A stretch of 64,000 nucleotides of DNA, taken from Raineya sp. Its GTDB lineage: Bacteria > Bacteroidota > Bacteroidia > Cytophagales > Thermonemataceae. Below, in pieces: positions 8,775 through 17,538 of the stretch. The notes under the pieces were generated by a model, which saw only the letters and a list, made by a program, of their open reading frames with translations, searched no databases and was not told where the DNA came from. The stretch's first letter is position 1. Each line of letters opens with the position of its first letter. The translations under genes were made by a program, and so were the position numbers. The DNA lies in NCBI GenBank assembly GCA_025454915.1, contig JALONN010000006.1:62001-126000 (forward strand). Reading direction: 5' to 3'.

Positions 8775-9416
8775 ATGCCTAAAATCTTGTTATTAGTACT
8801 GTTGGGTTTGGTAGCCTCTTTGAGTATTATCAGTTATCAAAAAGTAAACCCAATCAAAGAAGAAGCTATACAAAAAATACAAAGCGGAGATATCATATTC
8901 CATATTTCACTTTCTGGACAAGGCAAAGCCATACAATTGGCTACCAAATCAAAATATACACATTGTGGGATTATTTACGAAGAAAACGGGCAGTTTTGGG
9001 TATATGAAGCCATACAACCCGTCCAAAAAACACCTTTGAAAGAATGGATACAAAGAGGTGATAAACAACACTATGTAATCAAAAGATTAAAAAATGCATC
9101 TCAAGTTCTTACACCAGATATTTTAAAGCAAATGAAGGAGTATGGCAAAACATTTCAGGGTAGAAATTATGATATTTATTTTTCGTGGACAGATGAAAGA
9201 ATATATTGTTCAGAACTTGTTTGGAAAATTTATAATAAAATTACAGGCATTCAGATTGGTACGCTTCAAAAATTGAGAGAATTTGATCTGACAAGTCCTG
9301 AGGTCAAACAGAAAATGAAAGAAAGATATGGCAATAACATTCCTTTAGATGAAGATGTTATCTCTCCTGCAAGAATGTTTAATTCTGAATTGCTAACAAC
9401 CATTGTTTCAAATTGA
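8775..9416 (+). CDS. YiiX/YebB-like papain-fold (NlpC/P60 superfamily) hydrolase
   Basis: The ATG at 8775 gives 213 residues with an N-terminal hydrophobic anchor or signal ('ILLLVLLGLVASLSIISY'). The listed TTG start at 8727 lies in the rpmA terminator. Family landmarks of the permuted papain-like YiiX group are in order: 'IQSGDIIFH', 'THCGIIYEENG' with the catalytic His region, 'YEAIQPV', and 'ERIYCSELVWKIY' with the probable nucleophile Cys. Members are thought to be cysteine amidases or lipid-linked amide hydrolases in the envelope. The substrate is unknown. It may read through into the two genes after it. Confidence 0.85.
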   Translation: MPKILLLVLLGLVASLSIISYQKVNPIKEEAIQKIQSGDIIFHISLSGQGKAIQLATKSKYTHCGIIYEENGQFWVYEAIQPVQKTPLKEWIQRGDKQHYVIKRLKNASQVLTPDILKQMKEYGKTFQGRNYDIYFSWTDERIYCSELVWKIYNKITGIQIGTLQKLREFDLTSPEVKQKMKERYGNNIPLDEDVISPARMFNSELLTTIVSN

Positions 9417-9460
9417 ATTTTGAGTAAATAATTTATCATTCATAACTCATCACTATATTC

Positions 9461-10099
9461 ATGCTAACTTTTGTATTGAATCTAATTGTTTTCTTGGCTG
9501 TATTGGGCTTGGTTTTATTCATTTTCTACTTCAGAATAACAGCTTTACAGGAAAGTAAAAAAGTAACCAACTATTTAAGTCTCATCAATCAAAAATTAGG
9601 TTTACAAGAAGACTTTTCTAAAAAATCTGGCAATGATTGGCTGCCTAAACTTAGTGGAACGTATGAAAACAGAGACTTAGTTATAGAAAGAACTATTCAG
9701 GAAAAGTATAAATATCTTGTAATCAGTTTTTCATTTCAAAATCCAAATAATTTTTTCTTACAGATTACTCCTAAAAGTCATCTAAAGGCTAAAGAAAAAC
9801 CCAAAGAATCTCAGGTTATCCAAACAGGCATACAATCTATTGATAACGAATACTTTGTAAGCTCCAACAATCTGGAAAGTACAACCAAAATTCTACAAGA
9901 TTTTTTTGAACCCATACAAAATAAATACAAGCAAATTTGGTTTTTATTCAGTACATTTTTAGTTTTTCAGAATAGAATTACCTTTGTATTACTTTCTGTT
10001 CCAACCAAACTCAAATATGATTTGATATTGGAACAGATGGTACAAGATTTATATCAACTAGCTAAAACCATAGAACAAAATGACAAACAAACTTCCTAA
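9461..10099 (+). CDS. Single-pass membrane protein of unknown function
   Basis: 212 residues with one N-terminal membrane segment ('VLNLIVFLAVLGLVLFIFYF') and a soluble remainder with no motif I recognise. The end of the ORF overlaps the dapA start by 20 bp, so the two are very likely co-transcribed and translationally coupled. That overlap alone does not imply a role in lysine synthesis. Confidence 0.75.
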   Translation: MLTFVLNLIVFLAVLGLVLFIFYFRITALQESKKVTNYLSLINQKLGLQEDFSKKSGNDWLPKLSGTYENRDLVIERTIQEKYKYLVISFSFQNPNNFFLQITPKSHLKAKEKPKESQVIQTGIQSIDNEYFVSSNNLESTTKILQDFFEPIQNKYKQIWFLFSTFLVFQNRITFVLLSVPTKLKYDLILEQMVQDLYQLAKTIEQNDKQTS

Positions 10100-10961
10100 A
10101 GGTGTCGGTGTAGCTTTGGTTACACCCTTTGATGCTAACTTAAACATTGATTTTTCTGCTTACAAACGTCTTTTGGAGCATACAGCCCAAATAGGCGTTG
10201 ATTATTGGGTTGTACAAGGTACAACAGGTGAATCTCCTACCACTACATCTGTTGAAAAAGCTCAATTATTAGCCTTTGCCAAAGAAAATAATCCAAAGAA
10301 ATTGCCCATTGTATATGGAATGGGTGGTAATAATACAGAAACAATTATTCAAAACATAAAAAATGCAGATTTGGAAGGTGTAACAGCTCTTTTATCTGTA
10401 AGTCCGTATTATAATAAACCTTCTCAAAGAGGCATTATTGCTCATTACCAGAAAATTGCAGATGCTTCACCTGTACCTATTGTACTTTATAATGTACCTG
10501 GCAGAACAGGCTCTAACATTACAGCCGAAACTACTTTAGCATTAGCAGAACACCCCAACATTATTGCGACCAAAGAAGCATCAGGGAATCTAATTCAGTG
10601 TATGGAAATTGCTAAAAATAAGCCTAAGGACTTTATGCTGATTTCTGGAGATGATATGCTCACTGTACCCATGATAAGTTTTGGAGCAGATGGTGTTATT
10701 TCTGTAATGGCAAATGCTTTCCAAGAATTTAATGATATGAGTCATTTAGCTCTCGAAAAGAATTTTGAAGCTGCTTCACAAAAATTATTTAGTCTGCTTG
10801 CCCTCAATGATTTGATGTATGTAGAAGGAAACCCTGTGGGCATCAAAAAAGTATTAGAGTTTCAAGGTGTTTGTTCAGCAAATGTTCGCTTACCACTTGT
10901 TGAAGCTTCCGATAAACTTTCTGAGCAAATTAAAAAAGGCTTAGATGAGTTGAAAAAGTAA
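10080..10961 (+). CDS. dapA: 4-hydroxy-tetrahydrodipicolinate synthase
   Basis: Condenses pyruvate with aspartate semialdehyde, the first committed step to diaminopimelate and lysine. The 293-residue TIM-barrel protein has 'GVGVALVTPF' near the start, 'GTTGESPTTT', 'SVSPYYNKPSQRGIIAHYQ', 'VLYNVPGRTG' with the catalytic Tyr/Arg region, and 'IIATKEASGN' with the Schiff-base Lys. Length is typical. The start overlaps the upstream membrane-protein ORF by 20 bp, and a perfect terminator palindrome follows. Confidence 0.97.
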   Translation: MTNKLPKGVGVALVTPFDANLNIDFSAYKRLLEHTAQIGVDYWVVQGTTGESPTTTSVEKAQLLAFAKENNPKKLPIVYGMGGNNTETIIQNIKNADLEGVTALLSVSPYYNKPSQRGIIAHYQKIADASPVPIVLYNVPGRTGSNITAETTLALAEHPNIIATKEASGNLIQCMEIAKNKPKDFMLISGDDMLTVPMISFGADGVISVMANAFQEFNDMSHLALEKNFEAASQKLFSLLALNDLMYVEGNPVGIKKVLEFQGVCSANVRLPLVEASDKLSEQIKKGLDELKK

Positions 10962-10964
10962 GTA

Positions 10965-10988
10965 AAAACCCCACTTAAGTGGGGTTTT
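10965..10988 (+). terminator. Rho-independent terminator of dapA
   Basis: A perfect 24-base palindrome, AAAACCCCACTT/AAGTGGGGTTTT, three bases after the dapA stop codon and running into a T-rich stretch. Confidence 0.85.
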
Positions 10989-11022
10989 ATTTGTTAAATT
11001 TTTAAAGTAATATTATGATATT

Positions 11023-11385
11023 TTAATGAATGCCCTCATTAATAATAAACTTAAATAAAAAAGAATAAAATTCTATTAGTAAAAAAATTAGAAACCATAA
11101 TACTATCAATATTCCCCATAATATCATATCCTTTGATCTCTCATAAACCCTTACAAGTAACATATGTATAACTATGAATATTGAGAAATATATTATAGTA
11201 AACGCCATTAGATATAAATGTCCAAAAAATGATAAAATACTTAAAAAAATATTTTCTACACTTTTTTGTGATGACTTGATATTCCAAATTATTTCCAATA
11301 TAAATAATAGAATGTATATGAATAATAATACATAAAAACCACTTGCATTATTTTTTCTTGTTTCAGACATATTTTTAATATTCAA
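11023..11385 (-). CDS. Small polytopic membrane protein of unknown function
   Basis: About 120 residues with three or four hydrophobic segments ('FYVLLFIYILLFILEIIWNI', 'FTIIYFSIFIVIHMLLV', 'ILWGILIVLWFLIFLL'). No family is recognised. The first Met overlaps the purM stop by 11 bp; the Met at 11370 ('MSETRKNN') is an equally likely start. It is the last gene of the metallopeptidase-serpin-purM run. Confidence 0.65.
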   Translation of the reverse strand: MNIKNMSETRKNNASGFYVLLFIYILLFILEIIWNIKSSQKSVENIFLSILSFFGHLYLMAFTIIYFSIFIVIHMLLVRVYERSKDMILWGILIVLWFLIFLLIEFYSFLFKFIINEGIH

Positions 11386-12541
11386 AAACTCCTTTATCTG
11401 TTTTGATAGTTAATTTTGTACTTTCTGAAACTTCTACTCTGCCTACAATTTGAGCATCTACTCCAAAAGATTTACTAATCTGAATAATTTCCTGAGCATA
11501 TTGTTCAGGCAGATAGATTTCCATTCTGTGTCCCATATTGAAAACCTGATACATTTCTTTCCAAGTTGTTTGGCTTTCTTTCTGAATTATCTCAAACAAT
11601 GGTGGAACATCAAATAAGTTATCTTTGATAATATGTACATTTTCAGCAAAATGAAGCACTTTTGTTTGCCCACCTCCACTACAATGCACCAAACCATGTA
11701 TGTTTTTTGAGTGTAGTGATAAGATTTCCTTCATAATGGGAGCATAGGTACGAGTAGGTGAAAGTACCAATTTGCCCAAAGGAATTTGTTTGCCTTCTAT
11801 TTCAATAGTGTCAGTCAAATTGTATGAGCCTACATATACAACGCTATCATTCAGTGTATTATCGTAAGTTTCAGGATATTTTTTGGCAATTTGTTTACTA
11901 AATACATCATGACGAGCAGAAGTAAGCCCATTACTTCCCATTCCTCCATTATACTCTTTTTCGTATTTGGCTTGTCCAAATGAAGCCAAACCTACTATTA
12001 CATCACCAGCCTGAATAGTATGATTAGAAATAATCTGTGAACGCTTTGCTCTTGCTGTTACAGTACTATCAACAATAACCGTTTTTACCAAGTCACCTAC
12101 ATCTGCTGTTTCACCTCCTGTTGTGTGTATTTGGATGCCATAAGCTCTCATTTCTTCTACAAACTCTTCCGTTCCATTAATAATAGCAGCTATTACCTCA
12201 CCAGAAATGAGTTGTTTATTTCTGCCAATCGTAGAAGAGAGTAAAAAGTTATCCCAAACACCCACACACAACAAATCGTCTATATTCATTACAATAGCGT
12301 CTTGAGCTATGCCTTTCCAAACAGATAAATCTCCGGTTTCTCGCCAGTAGGCATAAGCCAGAGACGATTTTGTTCCTGCCCCATCAGCATGCATGATATT
12401 ACAATAGGTATTATCATTTCCCAAAAAATCAGGTACTATTTTACAAAATGCTTTAGGAAATAAGCCTTTATCTACATTTTTAATGGCATTATGAACATCT
12501 TCTTTGGTGGCTGAAACACCTCTTTCGTTGTATTTGGTCAT
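11375..12541 (-). CDS. purM: Phosphoribosylformylglycinamidine cyclo-ligase (AIR synthetase)
   Basis: ATP-dependent ring closure that makes aminoimidazole ribonucleotide in purine synthesis. The 388-residue protein is longer than the usual ~345 residues but matches the Bacteroidota form. Visible landmarks are the N-terminal 'YNERGVSATKEDV', 'HADGAGTKSSLAY', 'DAIVMNIDDLLCVG', 'TTGGETADVGDL' and 'GLASFGQAKYEKEYNGGMGSNG'. The C-terminal PurM domain contains 'VHCSGGGQTKVLHF' and 'VFNMGHRMEIYL'. It begins 6 bp after the serpin stop codon, with no terminator or promoter between them, so it looks co-transcribed with two secreted-protein genes. No other pur gene is in the window. Confidence 0.95.
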   Translation of the reverse strand: MTKYNERGVSATKEDVHNAIKNVDKGLFPKAFCKIVPDFLGNDNTYCNIMHADGAGTKSSLAYAYWRETGDLSVWKGIAQDAIVMNIDDLLCVGVWDNFLLSSTIGRNKQLISGEVIAAIINGTEEFVEEMRAYGIQIHTTGGETADVGDLVKTVIVDSTVTARAKRSQIISNHTIQAGDVIVGLASFGQAKYEKEYNGGMGSNGLTSARHDVFSKQIAKKYPETYDNTLNDSVVYVGSYNLTDTIEIEGKQIPLGKLVLSPTRTYAPIMKEILSLHSKNIHGLVHCSGGGQTKVLHFAENVHIIKDNLFDVPPLFEIIQKESQTTWKEMYQVFNMGHRMEIYLPEQYAQEIIQISKSFGVDAQIVGRVEVSESTKLTIKTDKGVFEY

Positions 12542-12547
12542 AAAAAA

Positions 12548-13777
12548 TTATTTACTTGGATCATTTACTTTACCCATAAACATGATATTTGTTGACTCAT
12601 TATCTATAATCATAAAAATAAAGGGTCTATCTATTTTAACCTGTAACTGAGAACCGCCTCTCTCTACCATTGCAATACTTGTTGCAGCTGCAATTTGAGT
12701 TCCTGCTTCATCACATTCCATTTTACAAACATGCTCAAGAACTTGTACTTGTAATCCAGCTTTATTCTCTGTAATTCGGGAAAAATCTGCATTGTCATTA
12801 AATGCATCTTTAACTCCCATTTTTATCATTGTTGAAATAGGATCTGCTAGTTTTGTATCTATTTTAAATTTAGGTAACCTAACTAATGCATATGTAGATT
12901 GTATAGCAGCTCTTGGACTTATCAATTTTTCAGTATCTAAGTTTTTAGATATTTGTTCATTCCAATACTTATCTAAATTCTTCTCTAAAAACTCCATTTT
13001 TGCATCACTGAGAGGCATTAAAATAATCATAGTTGCCACATATTCTTTATACAAAAGCCCTAATGTAATAATGGAATCTTTATTTCTATAAAGTATATTT
13101 TGATCTTCTTGCATAAATGGTACTGATACCTGTGTACCTTGAGTATAAAATATACCATTTTTAGTATTGCTTGCATTAAAGGGTTTTTCCCATTTTGCAT
13201 CAAATAAAGCTATATTATTAATCACTACTTTAAATAAAGTACTATAGCTTTGGAGTATTTTTTCTAAGATTCCCTTACTATTCTTTTTTCCCCAATCATT
13301 AATTCTTTTATGAGTATTGACATCAGAAAAATCTACTGAGAAAATATCAGATTTATAACATTGTTCTATAATTCTCTGGTATTCAAGCAAAAAACTATAT
13401 TTTTTTTGCAACCATAAAGCATTGGCTATATGTAGGTTTCCATTTTGATGTTTTTTTAATTTATTTAGAAACTCCCCATAAAGCTTATGATGTTTCAAAG
13501 AGTCATTTTCTTGAAAACCAAAAACATTTTTTATTTCTTTTTCTGTATTTTTTTTACTACCTGCATAAAGCATAGAAAAAGCTGTAGAAAAACTCAATGG
13601 AGAAAAAACTAGATTTTTATCTTTTGATTGAATAATATTTTTATAGAGTCTCAAAGCAAAAGTGTTATTGCTTTCTGCCATTTGAATGAGTGATGTATCA
13701 TTGTTTTTCTTATAGGATTGCCCTTGTACTAAATTTATATTTAGAATCAATAATACTAATAATATCCTTATTACCAT
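12548..13777 (-). CDS. Secreted serpin (serine/cysteine protease inhibitor)
   Basis: 409 residues: a signal peptide ('RILLVLLILNINLVQGQ') then a full-length serpin domain. Family landmarks include 'NKNLVFSPLSFSTAFSMLYAG' near residue 55 (read as 'KDKNLVFSPLSFSTAFSML') and 'KFKIDTKLADPISTMIKMGVKDAF'. The reactive-centre hinge is 'DEAGTQIAAATS', and the C-terminus is 'DRPFIFMIIDNESTNIMFMGKVNDP'. The small-residue hinge (Thr at P14, Ala at P11-P9) is the inhibitory type. Counting 17 residues from the hinge Glu357 puts Arg373 at P1, which suggests trypsin-like targets; this is an inference from spacing. The start lies 2 bp after the metallopeptidase stop codon. Bacterial serpins are uncommon and often transferred, but its base use looks like that of its neighbours. 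Confidence 0.92.
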   Translation of the reverse strand: MVIRILLVLLILNINLVQGQSYKKNNDTSLIQMAESNNTFALRLYKNIIQSKDKNLVFSPLSFSTAFSMLYAGSKKNTEKEIKNVFGFQENDSLKHHKLYGEFLNKLKKHQNGNLHIANALWLQKKYSFLLEYQRIIEQCYKSDIFSVDFSDVNTHKRINDWGKKNSKGILEKILQSYSTLFKVVINNIALFDAKWEKPFNASNTKNGIFYTQGTQVSVPFMQEDQNILYRNKDSIITLGLLYKEYVATMIILMPLSDAKMEFLEKNLDKYWNEQISKNLDTEKLISPRAAIQSTYALVRLPKFKIDTKLADPISTMIKMGVKDAFNDNADFSRITENKAGLQVQVLEHVCKMECDEAGTQIAAATSIAMVERGGSQLQVKIDRPFIFMIIDNESTNIMFMGKVNDPSK

Positions 13778-13779
13778 TT

Positions 13780-14631
13780 CTACTTTCTCTTTTTAGGGAT
13801 TTTAATTTTTGTAGGTTTTTTAATACTTGTTTCACTTACACCATGAATTTTGTCAAACCATTTCTGATCCATTTCAGGACAATGTTTTGCGATGAAATCT
13901 TGCATATATTTTACTTTTTTATTTAAATATGCATCTTCTTTAATCCATTCTTTTACTTGCTCATAACGATGAGTTGCCATGATATATGAATAGACCTCAG
14001 CTTTGTCTTCTTCTAATGCATATCTGGAATAAGCACTTACAAATCCTGCAACAGGATGATCTTTTTCTGCATACTTACCATCAGTATAAGCATCTGCTCC
14101 TTGTGAAGCAACATAAGGATATTCAGCAGGGTTTAAAGCCATCCATTGGGGATCTTTATAGTAAAAATCACCAAAATAATTTTCCTCAATCATGTGATAA
14201 AACTCATGATGTATCACTTCTCTTGCATATTTAAACCCTTTCATTCCAAGATATTCAATATCTAAGTAAAGCACTTCTCCGTAAGCATCTGGCATGGCAG
14301 CTCGGTATTGAGAAACAACAGAAAGTTTTTTGACAAGAGCAATGGCTTTCAGTTTTGATTTTTTAACCCATTCTACTGGATATTTTTGCCACTCCTCTAT
14401 CAATAAATTTGTATATCCATCTAAAGCATTTCCATCTTCTTCTGATAAATTCTTCCAAGTACAATATTTTTTAGCATAATCACTTGCTACAAAATTACCT
14501 GTATAAATTTCTATATTATAGGCTTTTCCTAGTGTTTTTTGTAATCTTTGTGTACTAGAAGCATAATCTTGGCATTTCGATTGGTAACCTACAAATGCAA
14601 GTAACAAGGTTAATATTAATTTAGCTTTCAT
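13780..14631 (-). CDS. Secreted zinc metallopeptidase-like protein
   Basis: 283 residues with a signal peptide ('KLILTLLLAFVGYQSKCQ'). A zinc-binding HExxH is present as 'VIHHEFYHMIEE' (His142, Glu143, His146), and Glu212 in 'EEDKAEVYSYI' is a plausible third ligand in gluzincin style. The tail is basic ('KKPTKIKIPKKRK'). Exact peptidase family not recognised. It is first in the run followed 2 bp later by the serpin, so a secreted protease and a secreted protease inhibitor appear to be co-expressed. That the serpin acts on this enzyme is unlikely by mechanism, since serpins trap serine or cysteine proteases, so both may serve a shared external task. Confidence 0.85.
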   Translation of the reverse strand: MKAKLILTLLLAFVGYQSKCQDYASSTQRLQKTLGKAYNIEIYTGNFVASDYAKKYCTWKNLSEEDGNALDGYTNLLIEEWQKYPVEWVKKSKLKAIALVKKLSVVSQYRAAMPDAYGEVLYLDIEYLGMKGFKYAREVIHHEFYHMIEENYFGDFYYKDPQWMALNPAEYPYVASQGADAYTDGKYAEKDHPVAGFVSAYSRYALEEDKAEVYSYIMATHRYEQVKEWIKEDAYLNKKVKYMQDFIAKHCPEMDQKWFDKIHGVSETSIKKPTKIKIPKKRK

Positions 14632-14704
14632 TTTTATTTTTGTTTAGTTTGTAAATCTTATACAAATATAATACATCCTTACGTTCTAAAGAATATATTT
14701 TTTT

Positions 14705-15568
14705 ATGAAGAGAATATTTTTTCGTAGGCGAATGATTTTTATTTATTTTCTCATTTTCTGGGTTGTTTTTGCACATTCAGGGTGTCTTTCTTTTAGAATG
14801 TCTGAGAAAAAACAAAGAGAATATCTTCAAAAAAAGGGACAAAAAGATATTGCTTTTTTTACAGCCAAATCAGAGAAAAAAAATATTCATTATACACAGA
14901 TAAGTCAGGATAAAAAGAATGTTCTCATCTTTATACATGGCTCACCTGGTTCTTCTAGTGCATGGATAGACTATCTAGCTGATACTGTTTTGAGCAATAA
15001 GGCTATTTTATGCTCTATTGATAGGTCTGGTTATGGGGATAGTGACTATGGAAAATCAGAACCCTCTCTTGAAAAACAATCATCTTCCATCAAACCCATT
15101 CTTGAAAAATATGGTCAGGATAGGAATATTATTCTTATTGGTCACTCTTTGGGAGGACCTCTGGTTGCTCGTTTAGCTATGGATTATCCAGATTTAGTGG
15201 ATGGTTTAGTCATTATTGCAGGTTCGTGTGCTCCTGAGCTTGAACCTAAAGAATGGTTTAGACCTATTTTGAATTGTATCCCGATTCGTTGGTTGATGCC
15301 TCCCTCTTTTAAAGTATCTAATCAGGAAATTATGCCTTTATATAAAGAACTTGAAAAGATGACTCCTTTATGGGCTAATATTAAGTGTCCTGTACATTTA
15401 ATTCATGGTGATAAAGATACTTTTGTTCCTGTTACCAATGTCGATTTTTGCAAAAAAGTGCTTCAAAATGCCCCAACAGAAGTCACTATTCTAAAAAACA
15501 AAGACCATTTTATTGTTTGGACTGATTATAAAGTCATTCAGAATATACTTCTAGGCTTCTTAAAATAA
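14705..15568 (+). CDS. Alpha/beta hydrolase, probably envelope-anchored
   Basis: 287 residues. After a basic start, a hydrophobic segment ends in 'VFAHSGCLSF', which may be a lipobox. The alpha/beta hydrolase core follows: oxyanion region 'IFIHGSPGSSSAW', nucleophile elbow 'IGHSLGGPLV' with the catalytic Ser, acid region 'LIHGDKDTFVP' and C-terminal His in 'LKNKDHFIVW'. The triad is complete. The substrate cannot be told from sequence. A terminator shared with the convergent coiled-coil gene follows. Confidence 0.88.
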   Translation: MKRIFFRRRMIFIYFLIFWVVFAHSGCLSFRMSEKKQREYLQKKGQKDIAFFTAKSEKKNIHYTQISQDKKNVLIFIHGSPGSSSAWIDYLADTVLSNKAILCSIDRSGYGDSDYGKSEPSLEKQSSSIKPILEKYGQDRNIILIGHSLGGPLVARLAMDYPDLVDGLVIIAGSCAPELEPKEWFRPILNCIPIRWLMPPSFKVSNQEIMPLYKELEKMTPLWANIKCPVHLIHGDKDTFVPVTNVDFCKKVLQNAPTEVTILKNKDHFIVWTDYKVIQNILLGFLK

Positions 15569-15595
15569 GAAAAGCTCCTTAATGGAGCTTTTCTT
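15567..15595. terminator. Bidirectional terminator between convergent genes
   Basis: AAGAAAAGCTCC-TTAAT-GGAGCTTTTCTT, a 12-bp stem with A/T flanks on both sides. It lies between the hydrolase stop and the stop codon of the convergent coiled-coil gene, which it just touches. Confidence 0.82.
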
Positions 15596-15980
15596 ATAAA
15601 CTTTCTGCTACAAACTGCATAAATTCAGTCTTTAATTCACTGTATATTTTCTTAAATGTCTGAAGTTTATCCTGCATTGTACTATGGTCTTCAAACAAAC
15701 GATGCTCAATAGCCACAGGGTTTTCTTGAGCAAATTTTGCCAAAGATTGTTCGTGGATTTTTACTTCATGGTTTAAAATATCCAATTGTTCCTTTTGAAT
15801 GATAAACTGGTTTTGAAAATGACTTATTTTTTTACTGATTTCATCACCAGTATTTTTAGAAGCTATTTCATCCAATCTGTTTTGGTAGATTTTTAGTTCA
15901 TCTGCAAAAAACTTGGCTTCTGATTGCCAAAGCTGATGCTCAAAGTGTAAATCGCTGAGGTGTTTTTTCTGACTTTTCAT
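15594..15980 (-). CDS. Small coiled-coil protein of unknown function
   Basis: 128 residues, cytoplasmic, almost all helical and highly charged. Heptad-like patterns run through 'LKIYQNRLDEIASK' and 'EQLDILNHEVKIHEQSL'. No family recognised. It stands alone between the hydrolase and nuoF. Confidence 0.7.
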   Translation of the reverse strand: MKSQKKHLSDLHFEHQLWQSEAKFFADELKIYQNRLDEIASKNTGDEISKKISHFQNQFIIQKEQLDILNHEVKIHEQSLAKFAQENPVAIEHRLFEDHSTMQDKLQTFKKIYSELKTEFMQFVAESL

Positions 15981-16068
15981 ACATAAAATGTTTAATGATA
16001 CAATACTAACTTTCTTGTCTCTAAAACCTTATGACTTTCATTAGCTTAAAGTATGATTTTTATAAAAA

Positions 16069-16097
16069 AGAAAGGAGAGTAAAATACTCTCCTTTTG
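16069..16097 (-). terminator. Rho-independent terminator of nuoF
   Basis: On the minus strand AAAGGAGAGTA-TTT-TACTCTCCTTT is followed by CTTTTTTATA, 10 bases after the nuoF stop codon. Confidence 0.82.
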
Positions 16098-16106
16098 ATA
16101 ACCATA

Positions 16107-17450
16107 TTAAGCCATTACTAAGTTTCCTTGATAAACAGCTCCCTTTTTAGTCGCTTCTGTAGGATTGGTAACATGCCACTCAAATTCATCTCTGAAGTGA
16201 CGAACAGCAGCCTGTACAGGCCAAGCAGCAGCTTCACCCAAAGGGCAAATAGTTTTTCCTTCTATGTTATTGGCAATACCTACCAATAAATCTATGTCAC
16301 TCATTTTACCTTTACCATATTCAATATTGTGAAGGACTTTTTCTAACCATCCTGTCCCTTCACGACAAGGTGAACATTGTCCACAAGACTCATGATGATA
16401 GAATTTAGCCAAACTCAAAGTATTTTTTACGATACAAACGCTTTCATCCATTACAATAAAACCACCTGAGCCTAACATTGTACCTGTCTGGAAACCACCA
16501 TCATTCAACGATTCGTAAGTCATTAAACGTGATTCTCCTTTTGCTGTCTTTACGATTAAATTTGCTGGTAAAATTGGGACAGAAGAGCCTCCAGCAATTA
16601 CAGCCTTTAGTTTCTTACCATTTTTGATACCTCCACAATATTCGTCAGAGTAAAGGAATTCTTCAACAGGAACACCCAATTCAATTTCATACACACCAGG
16701 TTTATTAATATGCCCACAAGCTGAAATGAGTTTAGTACCTGTACTTTTTCCAACTCCGATTTTTGCATATTCGTCACCACCATTATTGATAATCCAAGAG
16801 GTTGCAGCAATGGTTTCCACATTATTTACAACTGTTGGACAGCCATATAAACCCTTCACAGCTGGGAATGGAGGCTTATTTCTTGGATTTCCACGTTTTC
16901 CTTCCAAGCTTTCTAAAAGAGCTGTCTCTTCACCACAAATATATGCACCACCACCAGAGTGTACATAAAGGTCTAAGCTATAATCTGTTCCTAATATATT
17001 TTTACCTAAAAAACCAGCTTTATATGCTTCTGCAATAGCTTTTTCTAATATTTTAATAACATAAAGCATTTCACCTCTTACATAAATATAAGATGTTTTT
17101 GCCCCTAATGCATAGCTCGATACAATCATACCTTCTATGAGGGCATGAGGAATTTTAGCCATTAAATGTCTATCTTTAAATGTACCTGGCTCAGATTCAT
17201 CAGCATTGCACACCAAATAACGAGGTACACCTTCTGGTTTTGCCAAAAAACTCCACTTCATACCAGCAGGGAAACCTGCTCCACCTCTTCCACGCAATCC
17301 AGATTTTTTTACTTCTTCCGTTACCTCATCAGGAGTCATGGTTTTAAGAGCTTTTTCAACAGCTCTGTACCCTCCTTTTTGACGATACACTTCAAGTGTA
17401 TCTATATTTTCAACGTTGATATGTTCAGTAAGAATTTTAATACCTGCCAT
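16107..17450 (-). CDS. nuoF: NADH-quinone oxidoreductase subunit F
   Basis: NADH-oxidising subunit of complex I carrying FMN and the N3 [4Fe-4S] cluster. The 447-residue protein has the FMN/NADH-binding 'GLRGRGGAGFPAGMKWSF' near residue 52, 'CNADESEPGTFKDR', 'YIRGEM' (here 'YIYVRGEM') and 'GGGAYICGEETAL'. The cluster ligands are in 'CGQCSPCREG' and 'TICPLGEAAAWP'. It has its own terminator and no nuoE or nuoG beside it, which is unusual because E, F and G are normally adjacent. Confidence 0.97.
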   Translation of the reverse strand: MAGIKILTEHINVENIDTLEVYRQKGGYRAVEKALKTMTPDEVTEEVKKSGLRGRGGAGFPAGMKWSFLAKPEGVPRYLVCNADESEPGTFKDRHLMAKIPHALIEGMIVSSYALGAKTSYIYVRGEMLYVIKILEKAIAEAYKAGFLGKNILGTDYSLDLYVHSGGGAYICGEETALLESLEGKRGNPRNKPPFPAVKGLYGCPTVVNNVETIAATSWIINNGGDEYAKIGVGKSTGTKLISACGHINKPGVYEIELGVPVEEFLYSDEYCGGIKNGKKLKAVIAGGSSVPILPANLIVKTAKGESRLMTYESLNDGGFQTGTMLGSGGFIVMDESVCIVKNTLSLAKFYHHESCGQCSPCREGTGWLEKVLHNIEYGKGKMSDIDLLVGIANNIEGKTICPLGEAAAWPVQAAVRHFRDEFEWHVTNPTEATKKGAVYQGNLVMA

Positions 17451-17538
17451 GATTATTTAAAATTAATATGACTAATGTTCTTTCAGTGCAATATATAATA
17501 TTTTGTAGGTTAAATTTGTTTTTTTATTCACAAAATAT

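Noticed and set aside
17166-17471. Plus-strand ORF over the start of nuoF
   Set aside because: It is antisense to a clearly real gene, has no family-like features and no promoter match.
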